From Azolla caroliniana (taxonomy: Eukaryota; Polypodiophyta): 64,000 nucleotides of DNA. A program made the translations under genes and the position numbers. Positions 39,867 to 51,669 of this stretch are shown here, piece by piece. Each line of letters starts with the position of its first letter. Within the stretch, counting starts at the first letter, position 1. The stretch lies in assembly GCA_043228905.1 (NCBI GenBank), contig JBHGNT010000005.1, positions 20,088,001-20,152,000 on the forward strand. Reading direction: 5' to 3'. The notes under the pieces were generated by a model, which saw nothing but the letters and a program-made list of their open reading frames with translations, ran no database searches and was not told the DNA's origin.

Positions 39867-41905
39867 CTCAGTATAAGGACACCTTGGTCATTGATCAGCT
39901 CAGACAGGTAGAATATCCGCATCTCAATGAAAAGGATCAAGTTTGTCTGGATTATACTGGTGTAGGAATCTTCTCAAGCACACAAAAGAGCTCAGGTTCT
40001 GATGGTGGATTTGGTATAGCTCTTTCTTACATATCTTTGAACTTGGCCACACATGCAATGTATGTGGACGATAATAGTGTGGAAGGAATCTTCCGCAAAA
40101 GAATTCTTCGATATCTAAGTCTTGATGAAGATGATTATTACATCGTATTTACTGCCAATGCGCTCTCTGCATTTAAGCTGTTGGGAGAATCTTACCCATT
40201 TCATGAGGCTCAAAACCTTTTGCATGCTTATGATCATGTTTGTGAGAATGTCGATGCTATTGTTGAATGTGCTCAAGCAAAAGGTGCGTTTTCCCAGTCT
40301 GTAAATATACAATATCCATGCTTTAAAATGGATTCTGAAGACATCAGGAAAAAGCTGCAAAGAAAGAGGAAAATTCCTGGTCAAAAGTCGGGTTCTCTTA
40401 GTTATAAGGGGCTTCTTGCATACCCTTATTCTTCTCGAGTTACAGGATGTAGAAATTCTTCACAATGGATTGCTGAAGCACAGCAGAATGGTTGGCATGT
40501 TCTTTTAGATGTTACTAGTGCTGACCCGAAAATGTTTGATTCATTGGGTCTTTCATTGTTCCGTCCCGACTTCTTAATATGTTCTTTCTATACTCTCTTT
40601 GGTGAAGATCCGAGCGGGTTCGGCTCTCTTGTTGTGAAGAAATCAGTGCTTAGAACCCTTGGCGATTCATTCCGAGCACGGGCAATCGGAATGGTGGAGA
40701 TAGTGTCCAAGCAATCTTCAAGTCCATCAACTTCTCGAAGAGCTATCAAGTTTCCAAATGATTTATCTATGAAGCATACACAATTAGACTGTGGGAATAA
40801 TAAAGATGGTTCCAACTCATCAAACTATTTGTTAGCAAATACTAGATCTTGCTGGAGTAGTAGTGATAAGAGTACAAATGGCATGGCACATATAGATCCA
40901 TGGAACGCTATCAACAATTGTTTTGTATATCAAAGCTCATCAGAGTTGTTAAGGTCTAGCTCAAAGATGAATAAGAATAATAGTAGTGACTCAAGACAAA
41001 GGAGGTCATTGGATAGTTGGGATATGTATGAATGTGAAATTACTGTAAATGCTTCTGATGATATTATACCATGTACAAGCTTCAAAGACTGTCTAATTGA
41101 TCATGTTGCATTGTATTCTTCCAACTCTGAGCTTGCATTTTCTAGCCTTGAAGCTAAGCAAAGTTCTCAACATTGGGCAGCAAAAACTCTTAAAGAGATC
41201 AAAGCAAAAAATGTTGAAGAGAAAAAAGTGTTTTGCAACAATTCGCTTCCTAGATTGTCACCCATAAACAATGAAGAAACCAAAAGCTTGAAGCATCGAA
41301 TTTCTGGAGTAGAAATTGCAATGACAGAAGAACCATATATTCCTTGCAAGGGGCTGGATCATGCTGATATGCTAGGATATGTCAAAATATCCACTCGACT
41401 ACGAACTTTAGCAAGCTGGTTGACATTGAATCTATTGAAATTAAAGCATAATCCGCCGTTTAACTCTGAGCTTGTGAGGTTTTATAGCCAAATTTCTCCA
41501 TCAGAATGTGGGTCAACTATTGCTTTCAGCCTTTTGGATTCGAAAGGCAATTGTATAGAAGCCAAGAGAGTGCAAATGCTTGCAGATCGGCATAGTATCT
41601 CTATCAGAACAGGTCAACTTGAGGGAATCCCCTCCCCTATGGACCATCAGCACGAAAATGATGATAAGGCAGGGGAAGAGTCCATACTGAGTTGTGTGGA
41701 GTTCCCCAACTATAAACGGCGTCCAAAAGGGAATGTAACACACAAAGTACAATTACCTGTGAATTGTATATCATTGAGCTTTCTCAATAATTTTTCCGAT
41801 GCTTTTCGGCTTTGGCAATTTGTTTCAAAGTTTCTGGAACCAGAATTCGTTCATGGGGAACTTTGGCATTATCAGGCTCTTAACCAAGAAACAATTCAAA
41901 TTTGA
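39824..41905 (+). CDS. MoCo-sulfurase-like PLP-transferase-fold protein, 693 aa
   Basis: A single intronless frame from ATG 39824 (a second ATG is at 39830) to TGA 41905. It belongs to the plant paralogues of molybdenum cofactor sulfurase (aminotransferase class V fold; annotated in Arabidopsis as PLP-dependent transferase superfamily proteins). Recognisable are CLDYTGVGIFS (about 40-50), the fold's HAYDH-like segment, GWHVLLDVTSADPK (about 230), RPDFLICSFYTLFGEDPSGFGSLVVKK (about 246-272), and a C-terminal region with DHADMLGYVKISTRLRTLASWL and SIRTG. ABA3/MOCOS enzymes have the PLP lysine in SFYKxFG; here residue 257 is Thr, so a cysteine-desulfurase role is doubtful. No C-terminal MOSC domain is present. 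Residues about 300-490 are Ser/Asn-rich and probably disordered. Converges with the E3 ligase gene. Confidence 0.9.
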   Translation: MAMEEAFSEFLSCYPQYKDTLVIDQLRQVEYPHLNEKDQVCLDYTGVGIFSSTQKSSGSDGGFGIALSYISLNLATHAMYVDDNSVEGIFRKRILRYLSLDEDDYYIVFTANALSAFKLLGESYPFHEAQNLLHAYDHVCENVDAIVECAQAKGAFSQSVNIQYPCFKMDSEDIRKKLQRKRKIPGQKSGSLSYKGLLAYPYSSRVTGCRNSSQWIAEAQQNGWHVLLDVTSADPKMFDSLGLSLFRPDFLICSFYTLFGEDPSGFGSLVVKKSVLRTLGDSFRARAIGMVEIVSKQSSSPSTSRRAIKFPNDLSMKHTQLDCGNNKDGSNSSNYLLANTRSCWSSSDKSTNGMAHIDPWNAINNCFVYQSSSELLRSSSKMNKNNSSDSRQRRSLDSWDMYECEITVNASDDIIPCTSFKDCLIDHVALYSSNSELAFSSLEAKQSSQHWAAKTLKEIKAKNVEEKKVFCNNSLPRLSPINNEETKSLKHRISGVEIAMTEEPYIPCKGLDHADMLGYVKISTRLRTLASWLTLNLLKLKHNPPFNSELVRFYSQISPSECGSTIAFSLLDSKGNCIEAKRVQMLADRHSISIRTGQLEGIPSPMDHQHENDDKAGEESILSCVEFPNYKRRPKGNVTHKVQLPVNCISLSFLNNFSDAFRLWQFVSKFLEPEFVHGELWHYQALNQETIQI

Positions 41906-43960
41906 TTGCCTCTGTATATTTTTAACCCTTCAATGCTTGTCCTAGCCCTCACAGTAGAATGGGTTAAAAAGCTTAATCTTGAAGCAGGAAATTATATTCA
42001 TAGGAATTCTGCTCTCGAATTATGAAAAACAAGCCCTTAACCCTTAACCTTGAATAAGGTAAGCATATACATCTGGTAACATTCTCTTCAATAAAAACAG
42101 TTTTGCTGCACGAATCATAATTGGAACATTTGAATCAGAATTTATTGCAATACTAATGAATGGAATGATTTGGTTAAGTGATAAATATTAAGATTTGTAT
42201 CCTTCCAAGGCATCAGTTGCTTGCATTGGCAATTACAGTGCATATATCTTCCAAATAGCTGAAAATATCTCACATTTTCATGCCGTCCATACATTTTCTT
42301 CATCTAAAAAGTTGATGATATTTGAAGCTCTAGCATTTCATGGGGTGAAAGTAATATCCAGGTATTACACTAATTTAACATTGCAAGCATCATTGCTTGC
42401 CTGAAATTTTATTTCGTCTGAATTAATTTTTAATCAGTACATGTAACACAACAAGAGACTGTAAGTGTACACAATCACAACATCTGGCCATAGTTTTGTT
42501 AGTACAGTGTTCATGTCATAAGCAAGTTGTACTCTGTTCTAATGAATCAGATGTCAAGACACTTTCCTATCATACATGATTTGAAATATGAGAGAAATGT
42601 TTGATACCAGCCTCTCTTAGAGATCCATCTTGCAACCTAAGCTTATATGTACTAGGGCCCAAAAATTATCTTTAAGAGGATGTGATATTGAATGATTAGA
42701 TCATTGTATTGAAAGGCTAGAGAAAAGTGTGATTAACAATGTTGAAAGACATGAGAAATGTTTCATAGCAGCATCTCTCACAAACCCTTAATGAAAGGCT
42801 CATTCTCTTCTAAAGGGCATGATGTGGAATATATACATTATTGAATTATAATCTCCACAGCTGAAAACACAAGGTAGAAAAAGTATGAAAGTGATGAAGG
42901 AATGAGTAATCACCATACAGAAAGATATCCAACAGTTAAGCCGCATAAATTACGTAATGGTAACAAAATTATGAGTGATGTTTTATGAGATGTGGAATGA
43001 AATTTTCCTCTCTGAAGTTTGTATGTATGAGAAACATTTCAACGAAGATCTTAAAAAGAAATGCAAAAATTTGCCAGAGTTGAATGCTAAAACATACAAA
43101 ATAATGAGACGGAGAACTTAATGTGCCATACCTGACAAAACAAAGAAAAGCATAAAGAAAACTTGTCCATTCTTGCTAAGGTGAAAAAACCATTGTGAAA
43201 TAGTTAATAAAGAGGTGAACGATACTCACATTGAGGGAAATCCTAGTAGCTTTCACAATGACTATTTCAGAACAATAGATCAAATAAAAGCTACACCACA
43301 TGGAAGTATTAGGAGAAATGAGAATACCCATGCCACAACAAGCATTACCAACTTGACCACAAACTCAAAATAGAGATGAAAAGATTAATAGCACAATGAC
43401 AAGAAAAAGATAATGTGGCAAGCTAATTCCAAGAATCTTCCACTTCAACGCATTCCCACCCATCAGAGATGAGGCATGTATTTGTTCAATTGTTTCAGAC
43501 TCTTATCCACAGGTTATTTTAGCCATGGACATTAGCACATCCACTAATTGTGAGCATCCAGACCCACAAATTCCATCCCCCATAATGTACCAAATAAAAA
43601 TGTGTGTTTGCACTTTCATCAACATGGATAACCAGGGTTGCAGGTTTGATATTAAGACAATATTGTAACAATGAAGGTTATATAGTAGCGTTCCTCAAGG
43701 TCGATATACTCCTCACACAAGGATTTCAAAATTGTCTTTTGCCAGTATATAAATTTAACAATGGTAAAGAAACAACATTTCACAATTTCTCAGCTTCATA
43801 TTTTCCATCATGGAAACCATTAGCTTCATGTTTCCCAGGAAAAGGCAATCTTTGACCACCTTCGAATTAATTGGACTTGCACCTTTAACCACTTTGAAAT
43901 CAAGATTTTCTACTTGTGTATGGCTAGATAACTACTTGAAATAAAGGCCATATAGATTCA
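41906..43960. other. AT-rich intergenic DNA between two convergent genes
   Basis: No coding region, RNA gene or mobile element was recognised in about 2.05 kb. It should hold the 3' untranslated and polyadenylation regions of both genes. AATAAA-like words occur (for example 42092 and 43588) but cannot be assigned. Confidence 0.55.
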
Positions 43961-46900
43961 TCACAACACATCTGACATACTTTTGCTCATTTGCTCCAAC
44001 AGTGACAAGGCTTTGCGGCGTGCTCTTGCTGTGCCATTCTTTGCGAGTTCCCTTAATGCACCGTGAGCACCAACAACTTGGCATACAAGCATTGTTTGTG
44101 ACGGGTCATTTATGCAAATTGCCAAAAGAACAGCTGCAGCATTCTCTTTGTTCCGTGATGAACCCACTGTTATGAGGTTCACTAAGATTGGAATAGCTAA
44201 TGCTTCACTGATGGCAGCTCGTCCTTCTACGTGTGTTGCTAAGACAGCAAGTATTGCAAGAGCTTCATCAATCATCTCTAATTGTGGATCAACAAGAAGT
44301 TGCATTAAAGGAGGCACAACCATTGCTCTCACAGCTCTTGCTTTATTGCCTTGGTAAATTGAAAGGTTAAAAAGAGCTGTGGCAGCATCTTTTTTTCCCC
44401 GTAAAGTGCCATCACAAAGTAGATTTACAAGGGCAGGTATTGCATCAGAGGCTCCTATTAAAACTTTATTGTCATCCACAACAGAGAGACTAAAGAGTGT
44501 GGCAGCCGCATTCTCTCTTGCTTCCATGCTTCCATGCTTAAGAACCTCAACAATGGGATCAATTGCACCTGCTTCTACAATCGGTCCCTTATTTCCCTCA
44601 TGTATAGACAAGTTTAAGAGGGCTGTGACAGCATGCTCTTGTGTGCCTTTATCACAGGATGATAAAAGCCCAACCAAAAGAGGAATAGCACCAGCCTCTG
44701 CTATACATACTCTGTTCTCAGCATTTCTCTTTGCCAATGCTCGTAATTCCCCTGCCGCTTCTCTCTGAAATTTTGGCTGCCCATTCATCAATTTTTGTAA
44801 TAGCATTTCTATTGTCTTCCTATCTCCAGCACCCGTCTGAGAAAAACATGGTAGCTTTACATGTTTTAAGCCTTTTTTGCAATCAAGAATGAAAAGACCA
44901 CTTATGTGGAGAAAAAAATCTATATGAGAGAAATGTTTATATGGAAAAGCACCTATACATGAAAATGACCATGTGAGAAAAGACATTTAAAGTTTGTATG
45001 AGAATGCAAACCTTTTTTGTCAGCTTGATTCCATGTGTCTCACACCATTGTGCAATCAAGCTTTTTAATACATAATTGGGTGTCAATATTGTATGTGACA
45101 AGACTTGTTGCGTTTTTGGGCAAGTTTTATTTCCGGCATCAATCCATTGCTGGATACAGGCTCCCTCGTATGTCTTCAAACGAAAGACAAGAATTAAGAA
45201 AAGAATCCAAAAGAGAAACAATAGACAATCGACAAGTTAGATAAAAGACGAACCTGGCCAGTAGCTACAATGACTGGATCTTTCATTATCTCTAGTGAGA
45301 TAGGACAGCGAAAATCATCCGGTATGACAAAAGAACCTTCTTTCTCAAGTTGCATATCCTTTTCTTCATTATCGAATTCATTTAAAAATGATTCACCTTC
45401 AAATAGAAGACCTTTAAGCCGTGCAAGCAACATTGACATTTGCTCATATTGTTCCATATTCTCATTACTGCTCTCTAGGTGAAGAGAGTTCAAAGCTCTC
45501 AACTCTTGCTTAAACTCAGATAATGTCTTGAGTTGCAATTTATCAGCCAACCTTTCCAAGGCACCCTTGGTATCTTCTTTGTCAATACTGTCTTGGGACA
45601 ACACAAACGTGAGATCATTATAAATATCCATATCTTGGATATCTGCTCTTGCTTTTGCTCTCTTCAATTGGGCATGTGCTAGTTCAACCTGCATTTTGAA
45701 TCAATTAAATAACACACAATCAAAAATGTAAAACGTCAACACACACACAAAGAAACACATAAAATGTTGCAGAATAAGCATAAAGACTCTCAAACGTAGG
45801 ACATACCTGCTCTCTGACTTCATCAGATATATCTAGAAGCTTGAAAATATTGACATCCAGTGCCTCTTCCAGATCTGCCATCACTGATGCAAATCGTTTT
45901 ACGATAGTTTCACATTCAAAAAGCTGCCAAAAATCAAATAAGACCTTTTTATTCCATTGAAAAATGGTGGTATATGTAGCCACAAGATGTGATTATATTT
46001 GAGACCCCAAGATAAAAAAGAACAAAAAAAGAAAGATGAAAGCGAAACTAGCCTACTAATATTGTTAAAGATAGAATGGACGCAATGCAAGGGTAATGAT
46101 GCTAAGACTCCAAATATAAAAGGAAAAGGGCCAAACATGGTTGGATTATCTACGATATGACTTGTAAATTTCTCAGGGTAATGTATCAGCTACAATATTC
46201 AAAGATAAATTGGATTTAATTCACAAGATCAGAGCCTTCGAGTGATAGCCTGGGATTATTACATTTTCTCTGGAAATGAAAGAGACCTGTGTGATCATAT
46301 CATATCGTCGAATCCCCAAGATCCCATTAGGGAGACAACTTAGACCTTTTGTGGTTGGAAATCCATAGTCAAGTTTATGTCACCTTATGTATTGCCTCAG
46401 ATCATATAATCTACCATCCCACCAGAGAAAAAAATCTGTGCCCATTTCAGATGCAATAACTCTCTGGTCCAAAAAATTTGATATCGATATACAGCATAAG
46501 CTACATCGGATAATTTACCACATTGAGAATAGCCTGCAACGATTAATAAGACTAGGGAAATGTGCATGTGCTTATTATATAATATCCTCTAAAAATCAGA
46601 CCCCATAAGAAGAACACGTTGGGTCATTTCAGATGCAACAACGTTTTAGTAGAAAACATCCATATCACGTACAAAAGAGTTAAATTAGCACAAGAAAAGA
46701 AATACAACACCTAAATATAAACCTACAAAAAGAGTTATATCAATACACAAAATAACTAAATTACATACAAAACAATTCCATTATCCTATAAACCCAGTTA
46801 AATAACCCTATGAAGGAGCTTAATTATCATAAAAAGAGTTAGAATTAGGGAAAATTAATTCAATTAGACCATAAAGAAGCTAACTATTGCAGACATAAAA

Positions 46901-47498
46901 AGCTAATTTACCATATGAAAGAGATCCAAATTACCATACAAAGAAAGAGATAAAGTACGTAATTAGGACGTTTACCTACCAGATAGATCTTACTGGAGGT
47001 GTGGCAGACCTGAAGAATCTCCTGGGCCGACTGCAGAGCTCGATCGATCGATCGGAAACAAGCTAACAAATCCTTATTCTCACACACCAGATTTTCTCTT
47101 CTAGATTCCTTCATCTCTTCAAACAGTGGGGAGAGGAGCTTCACCCTTCGGATGAGGCTGGAACACTCTGTTCTGAACATCTTCCTGTGAGGACATGGAC
47201 TGATGAGGGAACGTTGATGTGGACAGGATGCAAGGCGCTGCGGACGAGGACCACAAGAAGATATTTCATCCACGCATTCAATAATGCGGCAAATGATGCC
47301 ATGAACCTCATCTTTCATTGCTTCTCTCTTTTCTTCTTCTTCTTCTTCTTCTTCTTCTTCTTCTTCTTCTTCTTCTTCATCCTTGTGTTCAGCTTCATCT
47401 TCAGTTTGATGGGTTTCTCCTGATCTGGGCAACAACACAGGATCGTGGTCATGCTTGGGTTCCATGAGATTCAAATCAATGGAAGGAATCTGAGTCAT
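43961..47498 (-). CDS. U-box/ARM-repeat E3 ubiquitin ligase (PUB13/SPL11-like), 5 exons, 702 aa
   Basis: Exons on the - strand: 47498-46980, 45923-45807, 45688-45254, 45173-45012, 44836-43961. All introns are GT-AG and in phase 0, and the exons total 2109 bp. Product: an N-terminal UND-type helical domain (KIYL at the exon 1 end joins [11 protein letters not shown]), U-box at about 337-411 ([22 protein letters not shown] then [36 protein letters not shown]), and C-terminal ARM repeats from about 430 ([47 protein letters not shown]). The order and motifs match Arabidopsis PUB13/14 and rice SPL11, which ubiquitinate signalling proteins in immunity and flowering control. Exon 1 contains 16 Glu codons in a row. 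The usual YER in the U-box reads YEG. No symbol is given because orthology is untested. Confidence 0.92.
47331..47378 (-). repeat. (GAA)16 microsatellite in exon 1, coding poly-Glu
   Basis: 48 bases of pure TTC on the + strand encode 16 consecutive Glu residues near residue 40-56 of the E3 ligase, between the short N-terminal leader and the first helical domain. Length is likely polymorphic; changes by whole repeats keep the frame. Confidence 0.95.
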
Positions 47499-47515
47499 GA
47501 GCTTTGAATAAATCC

Positions 47516-47534
47516 TCTCTCTCTCTCTCTGACT
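47516..47534. repeat. CT-rich repeat in the 5' leader of the E3 ligase gene
   Basis: A short CTCTCT run 18-36 bases upstream of the ATG. On the coding strand this is a GA-rich leader. Confidence 0.7.
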
Positions 47535-47702
47535 GTTTGTGTCAGAGGAGATCCCCTAACCTCTCTCTAGACTCTGTGTATGCATTTTGAGTGTGGGTGG
47601 GTGTTTTCTGCAGTAGACGAGATTGTCTAATGGATGCTCTGTGATTGCAGAGGGATGTAGGTGTGTGTTCATTCATTCATGAATGCAGAGGGAATGAGAA
47701 AG

Positions 47703-47705
<3 letters not shown>

Positions 47706-47744
<39 letters not shown>

Positions 47745-47962
47745 TGTGTGTGTGTGTGTGGAGAGAGAGAGTGTGTGTGTATGTGTGTGTGTGTGTGGAG
47801 AGAGAAAGAGAGAGAGTGTGTGTGTGTGTGTGTGTGTGTGGAGAGAGAGAGTGTGTGTATGGAGAGAGAGAGTGTGTGTATGTGTGTGTGGAGAGAGAGT
47901 GTGTGTGTATGTGTGTGTGTGTGGAGAGAGAGAGAGAGAGAGTGTGTGTGTGTGTGTGTGTG

Positions 47963-48032
<70 letters not shown>

Positions 48033-48105
48033 AGAGAGAGAGAGAGTGTGTGTATGTGTGTGTGGAGAGAGAAAGAGTGTGTGTGTGTGTGGAGAGAGAG
48101 TGTAT
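47706..48105. repeat. Compound (GA)n(GT)n microsatellite, about 400 bp
   Basis: More than ten alternating blocks of GA and GT repeats start about 208 bp upstream of the E3 ligase ATG. Both strands give long open frames (CVCVERERE or HTHTLSLS) that are only products of the repeat. On the coding strand the blocks are CT and AC. Confidence 0.97.
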
Positions 48106-48712
48106 GTGATAGACCAAGATAGAGACAGTAAGAGGGGCACGGGCAGAGATAGAGACAAGAGACCCAAATCTATGTGCCTTTCTCGGACCACCCATAAAAG
48201 CATCCCGAATTCCGTAGCTTTAACTCTGGCCTCTCCGAAGACCCTAACAGACCCTTAACTCCTAAAGCCCTCTGTATGTATCTCTCCGATCCAATTCCCT
48301 TCCCGTCAAGGCAGGTTCTTTTACATATGTGTGTGTGTTTGTTTGTGTGTGTGCGCACTTTTAGTGGAGGTTTTTACGGGATTTGGTGAAAAAAAAGTCA
48401 TTCTCTGGTCGTGTGTACTTCATTCTGGGGTTCTTGGGGTTCTCATTGGTTGGTTTTCTTGGGCGCGTGTGCCCTACCTTTCGATGTGGTTTGATTGTTT
48501 CACATGTTATCATATTGCTAATTGTAATTACAATGTAGTGTCATGGTTGTTATTATCAACTCCAGACAATCATAATATTACAAAATGTCGATAATATTAT
48601 CGTTTGTTCCTGTTCTTCAATGCACAAACGAAAGAGAGTGGGTGAGAGTGCATCCATGTTTAACACCCAAAGTGCTAATGAAAATTAGATTTGAAATTCC
48701 ACCAATGGTGAT

Positions 48713-48716
<4 letters not shown>

Positions 48717-48746
<30 letters not shown>
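48717..48746. repeat. (GA)n microsatellite
   Basis: About 15 GA units followed by tgttacat, the same context as the GA run at 56598-56650 (followed by tgttacat). This suggests both derive from one repeat family. Confidence 0.9.
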
Positions 48747-48748
<2 letters not shown>

Positions 48749-49572
48749 TTACATAAGGCTCCCATGGGGTGAGTAGAAGATGTGAAACACTTGCCTTAAA
48801 ATAGTCAGGATATCTGTGGTAGTTGTTCAAAAAACTAGGTTTCTTGACCTATCGCATTTAGTAAAAGGTGGACATGTGACTTGAGACTTGTGAGCATATG
48901 CCTCAATGAGGATTTATCGTTTGGGAGTACAAAGATCAAAACATGTTGAATGGGCCAATGATATTGAAGGAAATTTTGCTTTTAATTCTATCCATGAAGA
49001 TGGGAAATTGAATTTGCCCTTTTGCACATAGGATCCCATGTAAATATGCTTTCGACATATGGTAGAAGACAAGAGTTTTTTTCTTCTGTCTCGTGTGAAT
49101 CAGCCTTAGTTTGTAAAACGTGATTGATCACGAGCGTACAACTAAAGGTGGTGGTTGATAAAACACATGTATTTTAACTTCTCCCAAGGGTGAAAACATG
49201 ATAGCATGACTTCCGCTCCTTGTGTGAGATTTCGTACAAAGATATTGTTAGGATGGCATTGGGGTCACAAACGACATTTTTCTCAACACTTTCATTTGAA
49301 TTGATTCTAGTTTCGTGATTTGGATTTACCCAAACAAAAAGATAATGGTGGACATATTATGCTCTTCATTTTGTGAAATATAAATGTGGTTGGGAATCCT
49401 AAACAAAATTGAAATAAACTTTTGGTTCACGAAGATCAATAAAAAGATCTAGGATGAGAGCATGTTTTAGCTCCCTATTATCTATCTAATCGATGCAATA
49501 TTATGCTCTTGGGTTTGGCTCGTAGAATTTTGGAAACCGTGAACAGAGGAGTGATCGGTCTCTACGGAATAA

Positions 49573-49826
49573 TATGTGGTTCACTAGAGACACGGAATAC
49601 GAATTGTTGGGTTAATCTAGCATGTGTAAATTTTATATGAAAGCTGAACAAGTGTAAAGATGACATCTCATTACATACATATGCAATGACCAATTATGTG
49701 GTTCACTAGAGACGCGGAATACGAATTGTTGGGTTAATCTAGCAAATAGATTTGTGTAAATTTTATATGAAAGCTGAACAAGTGTAAAGATGACATCTCA
49801 TTACATACATATGCAATGACCAATTA
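49573..49826. repeat. Recent tandem duplication, units of about 122 and 130 bp
   Basis: Unit 1 (49573-49694) and unit 2 (49695-49826) are almost identical. They differ by one substitution (gacacgg against gacgcgg) and a 10-bp insertion (aaatagattt) in unit 2. Confidence 0.92.
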
Positions 49827-51342
49827 AGTAAACCTTCAAGTATGAATAAGCAAAGTAAGACTGAGGAATAATTAAATTTCACTTCACTAGAGCTTTGTGA
49901 TATACAACTTACAAATAACAAAACTTCATTTGAAATGAATATAATGGTAGCAAAACAAAATCTTCATAAACAAGGCAAACATTAGGCTTTAGTCTCACAT
50001 ACAACAGGGATGCGTAGATAAAAATGTGAATGAAAACCAAATGTGACCATCAAGGCATGACGTAACATTCTTGACAAAATGTGATTTGTTTGAAACAAGA
50101 CAACATGTGAAGTTCGGGGTAAATCATGGTGTCATGACCCCATGTTCTCTAAACAACTAAAATGTAAAAACAAGTCATGCATATGCATATAAAAGAAAAC
50201 AATGCATGTGTTTTTTTACGATGAAGTTAAAAATTACAATATTGCAAATATATGCAACAAAACAAATAGAGCTATACACATTTCTACTATTTTCTCACAA
50301 TTGAACTTATCAAAACAACATATATAGTAGTGCTAAAAAGATTGCCTTCCAAAATACAACTAGAATTGTCGACAATTAAAGCCATCGTAAAACTTAAATC
50401 CATCTTTACATGTTTGACCACAATGTACATGTATGAAGATTCAAAACATATGCATTGATGCATGAATATATGGTTTGTTTTGAATGGGATATATTGTCAA
50501 CCTAAGCCAATGTTATATCACAAGTAATCACACTTAGAATATAGATGCATCTGGTAGACATCTTAAGGGATTCCTGAAGCTCCAAATGTACCTGTAAAAT
50601 TAATGCTATAATATTAGGGGAAAATAAAAATGCTTGCCACAATGAGCAGAAATTCACATTTGTTTTTTTTTTACTTTTCAAAAATATTGCTTTCAATATT
50701 TACTTATTAAAAAATGACAACAAGGTAAGTGATAATTATGTACATACATATTTTAATTACTAATGCTAATGATATGTAAATGGATATTATTATTTAATTA
50801 CAAAAATAAAATGACGAGTTGGATTAGGGTAAGCTAATTAAAATGTATTTATTTGGATTATGTTACATCACTTATCAAGAAAAAAACCTTAGTTGAGAGA
50901 ACCAAAATTATCTTTCCACCTTGGAGGCCAAAGTTGGACACAAAAAGCAATTGAATATGCCGTGTTTAAAGCATCATAATAACAACAATTAGATTGAATA
51001 GTAGATCATGAAGAATATTAACCAAGTCCAACATTGCTTGTCCAAGGATATGGTAGAAGAGCTCCTCTTGAAGAAAACAAGCTTTATGAGACCAAAGTGG
51101 CTTTAGAGTACATGTACCAAACAATTTGATTTTACTACCAAGCACTCACCGATTGGATCAATGACCCATATAAGCTCAATGTACATAAGATATGATTGGA
51201 TGTTTGATCCAATACAAATGTATAATGGTTCGTAGTGTTATTATTCTTGCAGAACCCAACATTTGATGTTAGAGGAAGGCATTCCATCATTATACATAAT
51301 AATAACTCACACATAAGAATATGACAAGTGGTCAAGTGCCCA

Positions 51343-51536
51343 AAGAGGGAACAAAAAGCTGGTTGTTTCCTCCATAGGTGGAGTTTGTTTTACCTTATGA
51401 CAGTGGGGGATATATTTTTTTCTCTGTTATCTTACCTTCCACTAGATTGTATCATTATGTGCTTTGTATACACTTATTGGATTGGTAATGGAATATATGA
51501 TGTAGTTTGGAAAAAAAGAAGAGGGAACAAAAAGCT
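51343..51536 (+). mobile_element. Small retroposon-like insert (158 bp) in an 18-bp target duplication
   Basis: aagagggaacaaaaagct occurs at 51343-51360 and again at 51519-51536. The 158 bp between end in TTTGGAAAAAAAG, an A-rich tail directly at the right repeat. A long direct repeat plus an A-tail is the mark of LINE-mediated retroposition. No tRNA-like A/B boxes were found, so it could be a truncated LINE end, a SINE of unknown head, or a retrocopy of a short RNA. Confidence 0.6.
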
Positions 51537-51669
51537 TGGAGGAGCATTATCTTATTTTTAAATTATCTCTAACAAAAACAGTCAAAGATTTGATCCTAAT
51601 GCATCAATGGTGTGTTGCATAACTTGTCTTTAATAAACTGTGTACATTGATATGCTTAGGGTCAGAATT

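Larger units (their letters stand above)
48106..51341. other. AT-rich intergenic DNA, no gene seen
   Basis: Upstream of the E3 ligase gene, 48110-48360 may contain its distal promoter or leader. Beyond this there is no supported coding region. Contents: a (GA)n run at 48717-48746 and a tandem duplication at 49573-49826. Confidence 0.5.

Noticed and set aside
46387-46608. 73-codon + frame within the large first intron of the E3 ligase gene
   Set aside because: Short, AT-rich, no recognisable domain, and the intron boundaries fit the gene model.
47661-48258. Long open frames on both strands (up to 184 codons) of CVCVERE or HTHTLSLS type
   Set aside because: They are translations of the GA/GT microsatellite, which has no stops in several frames.
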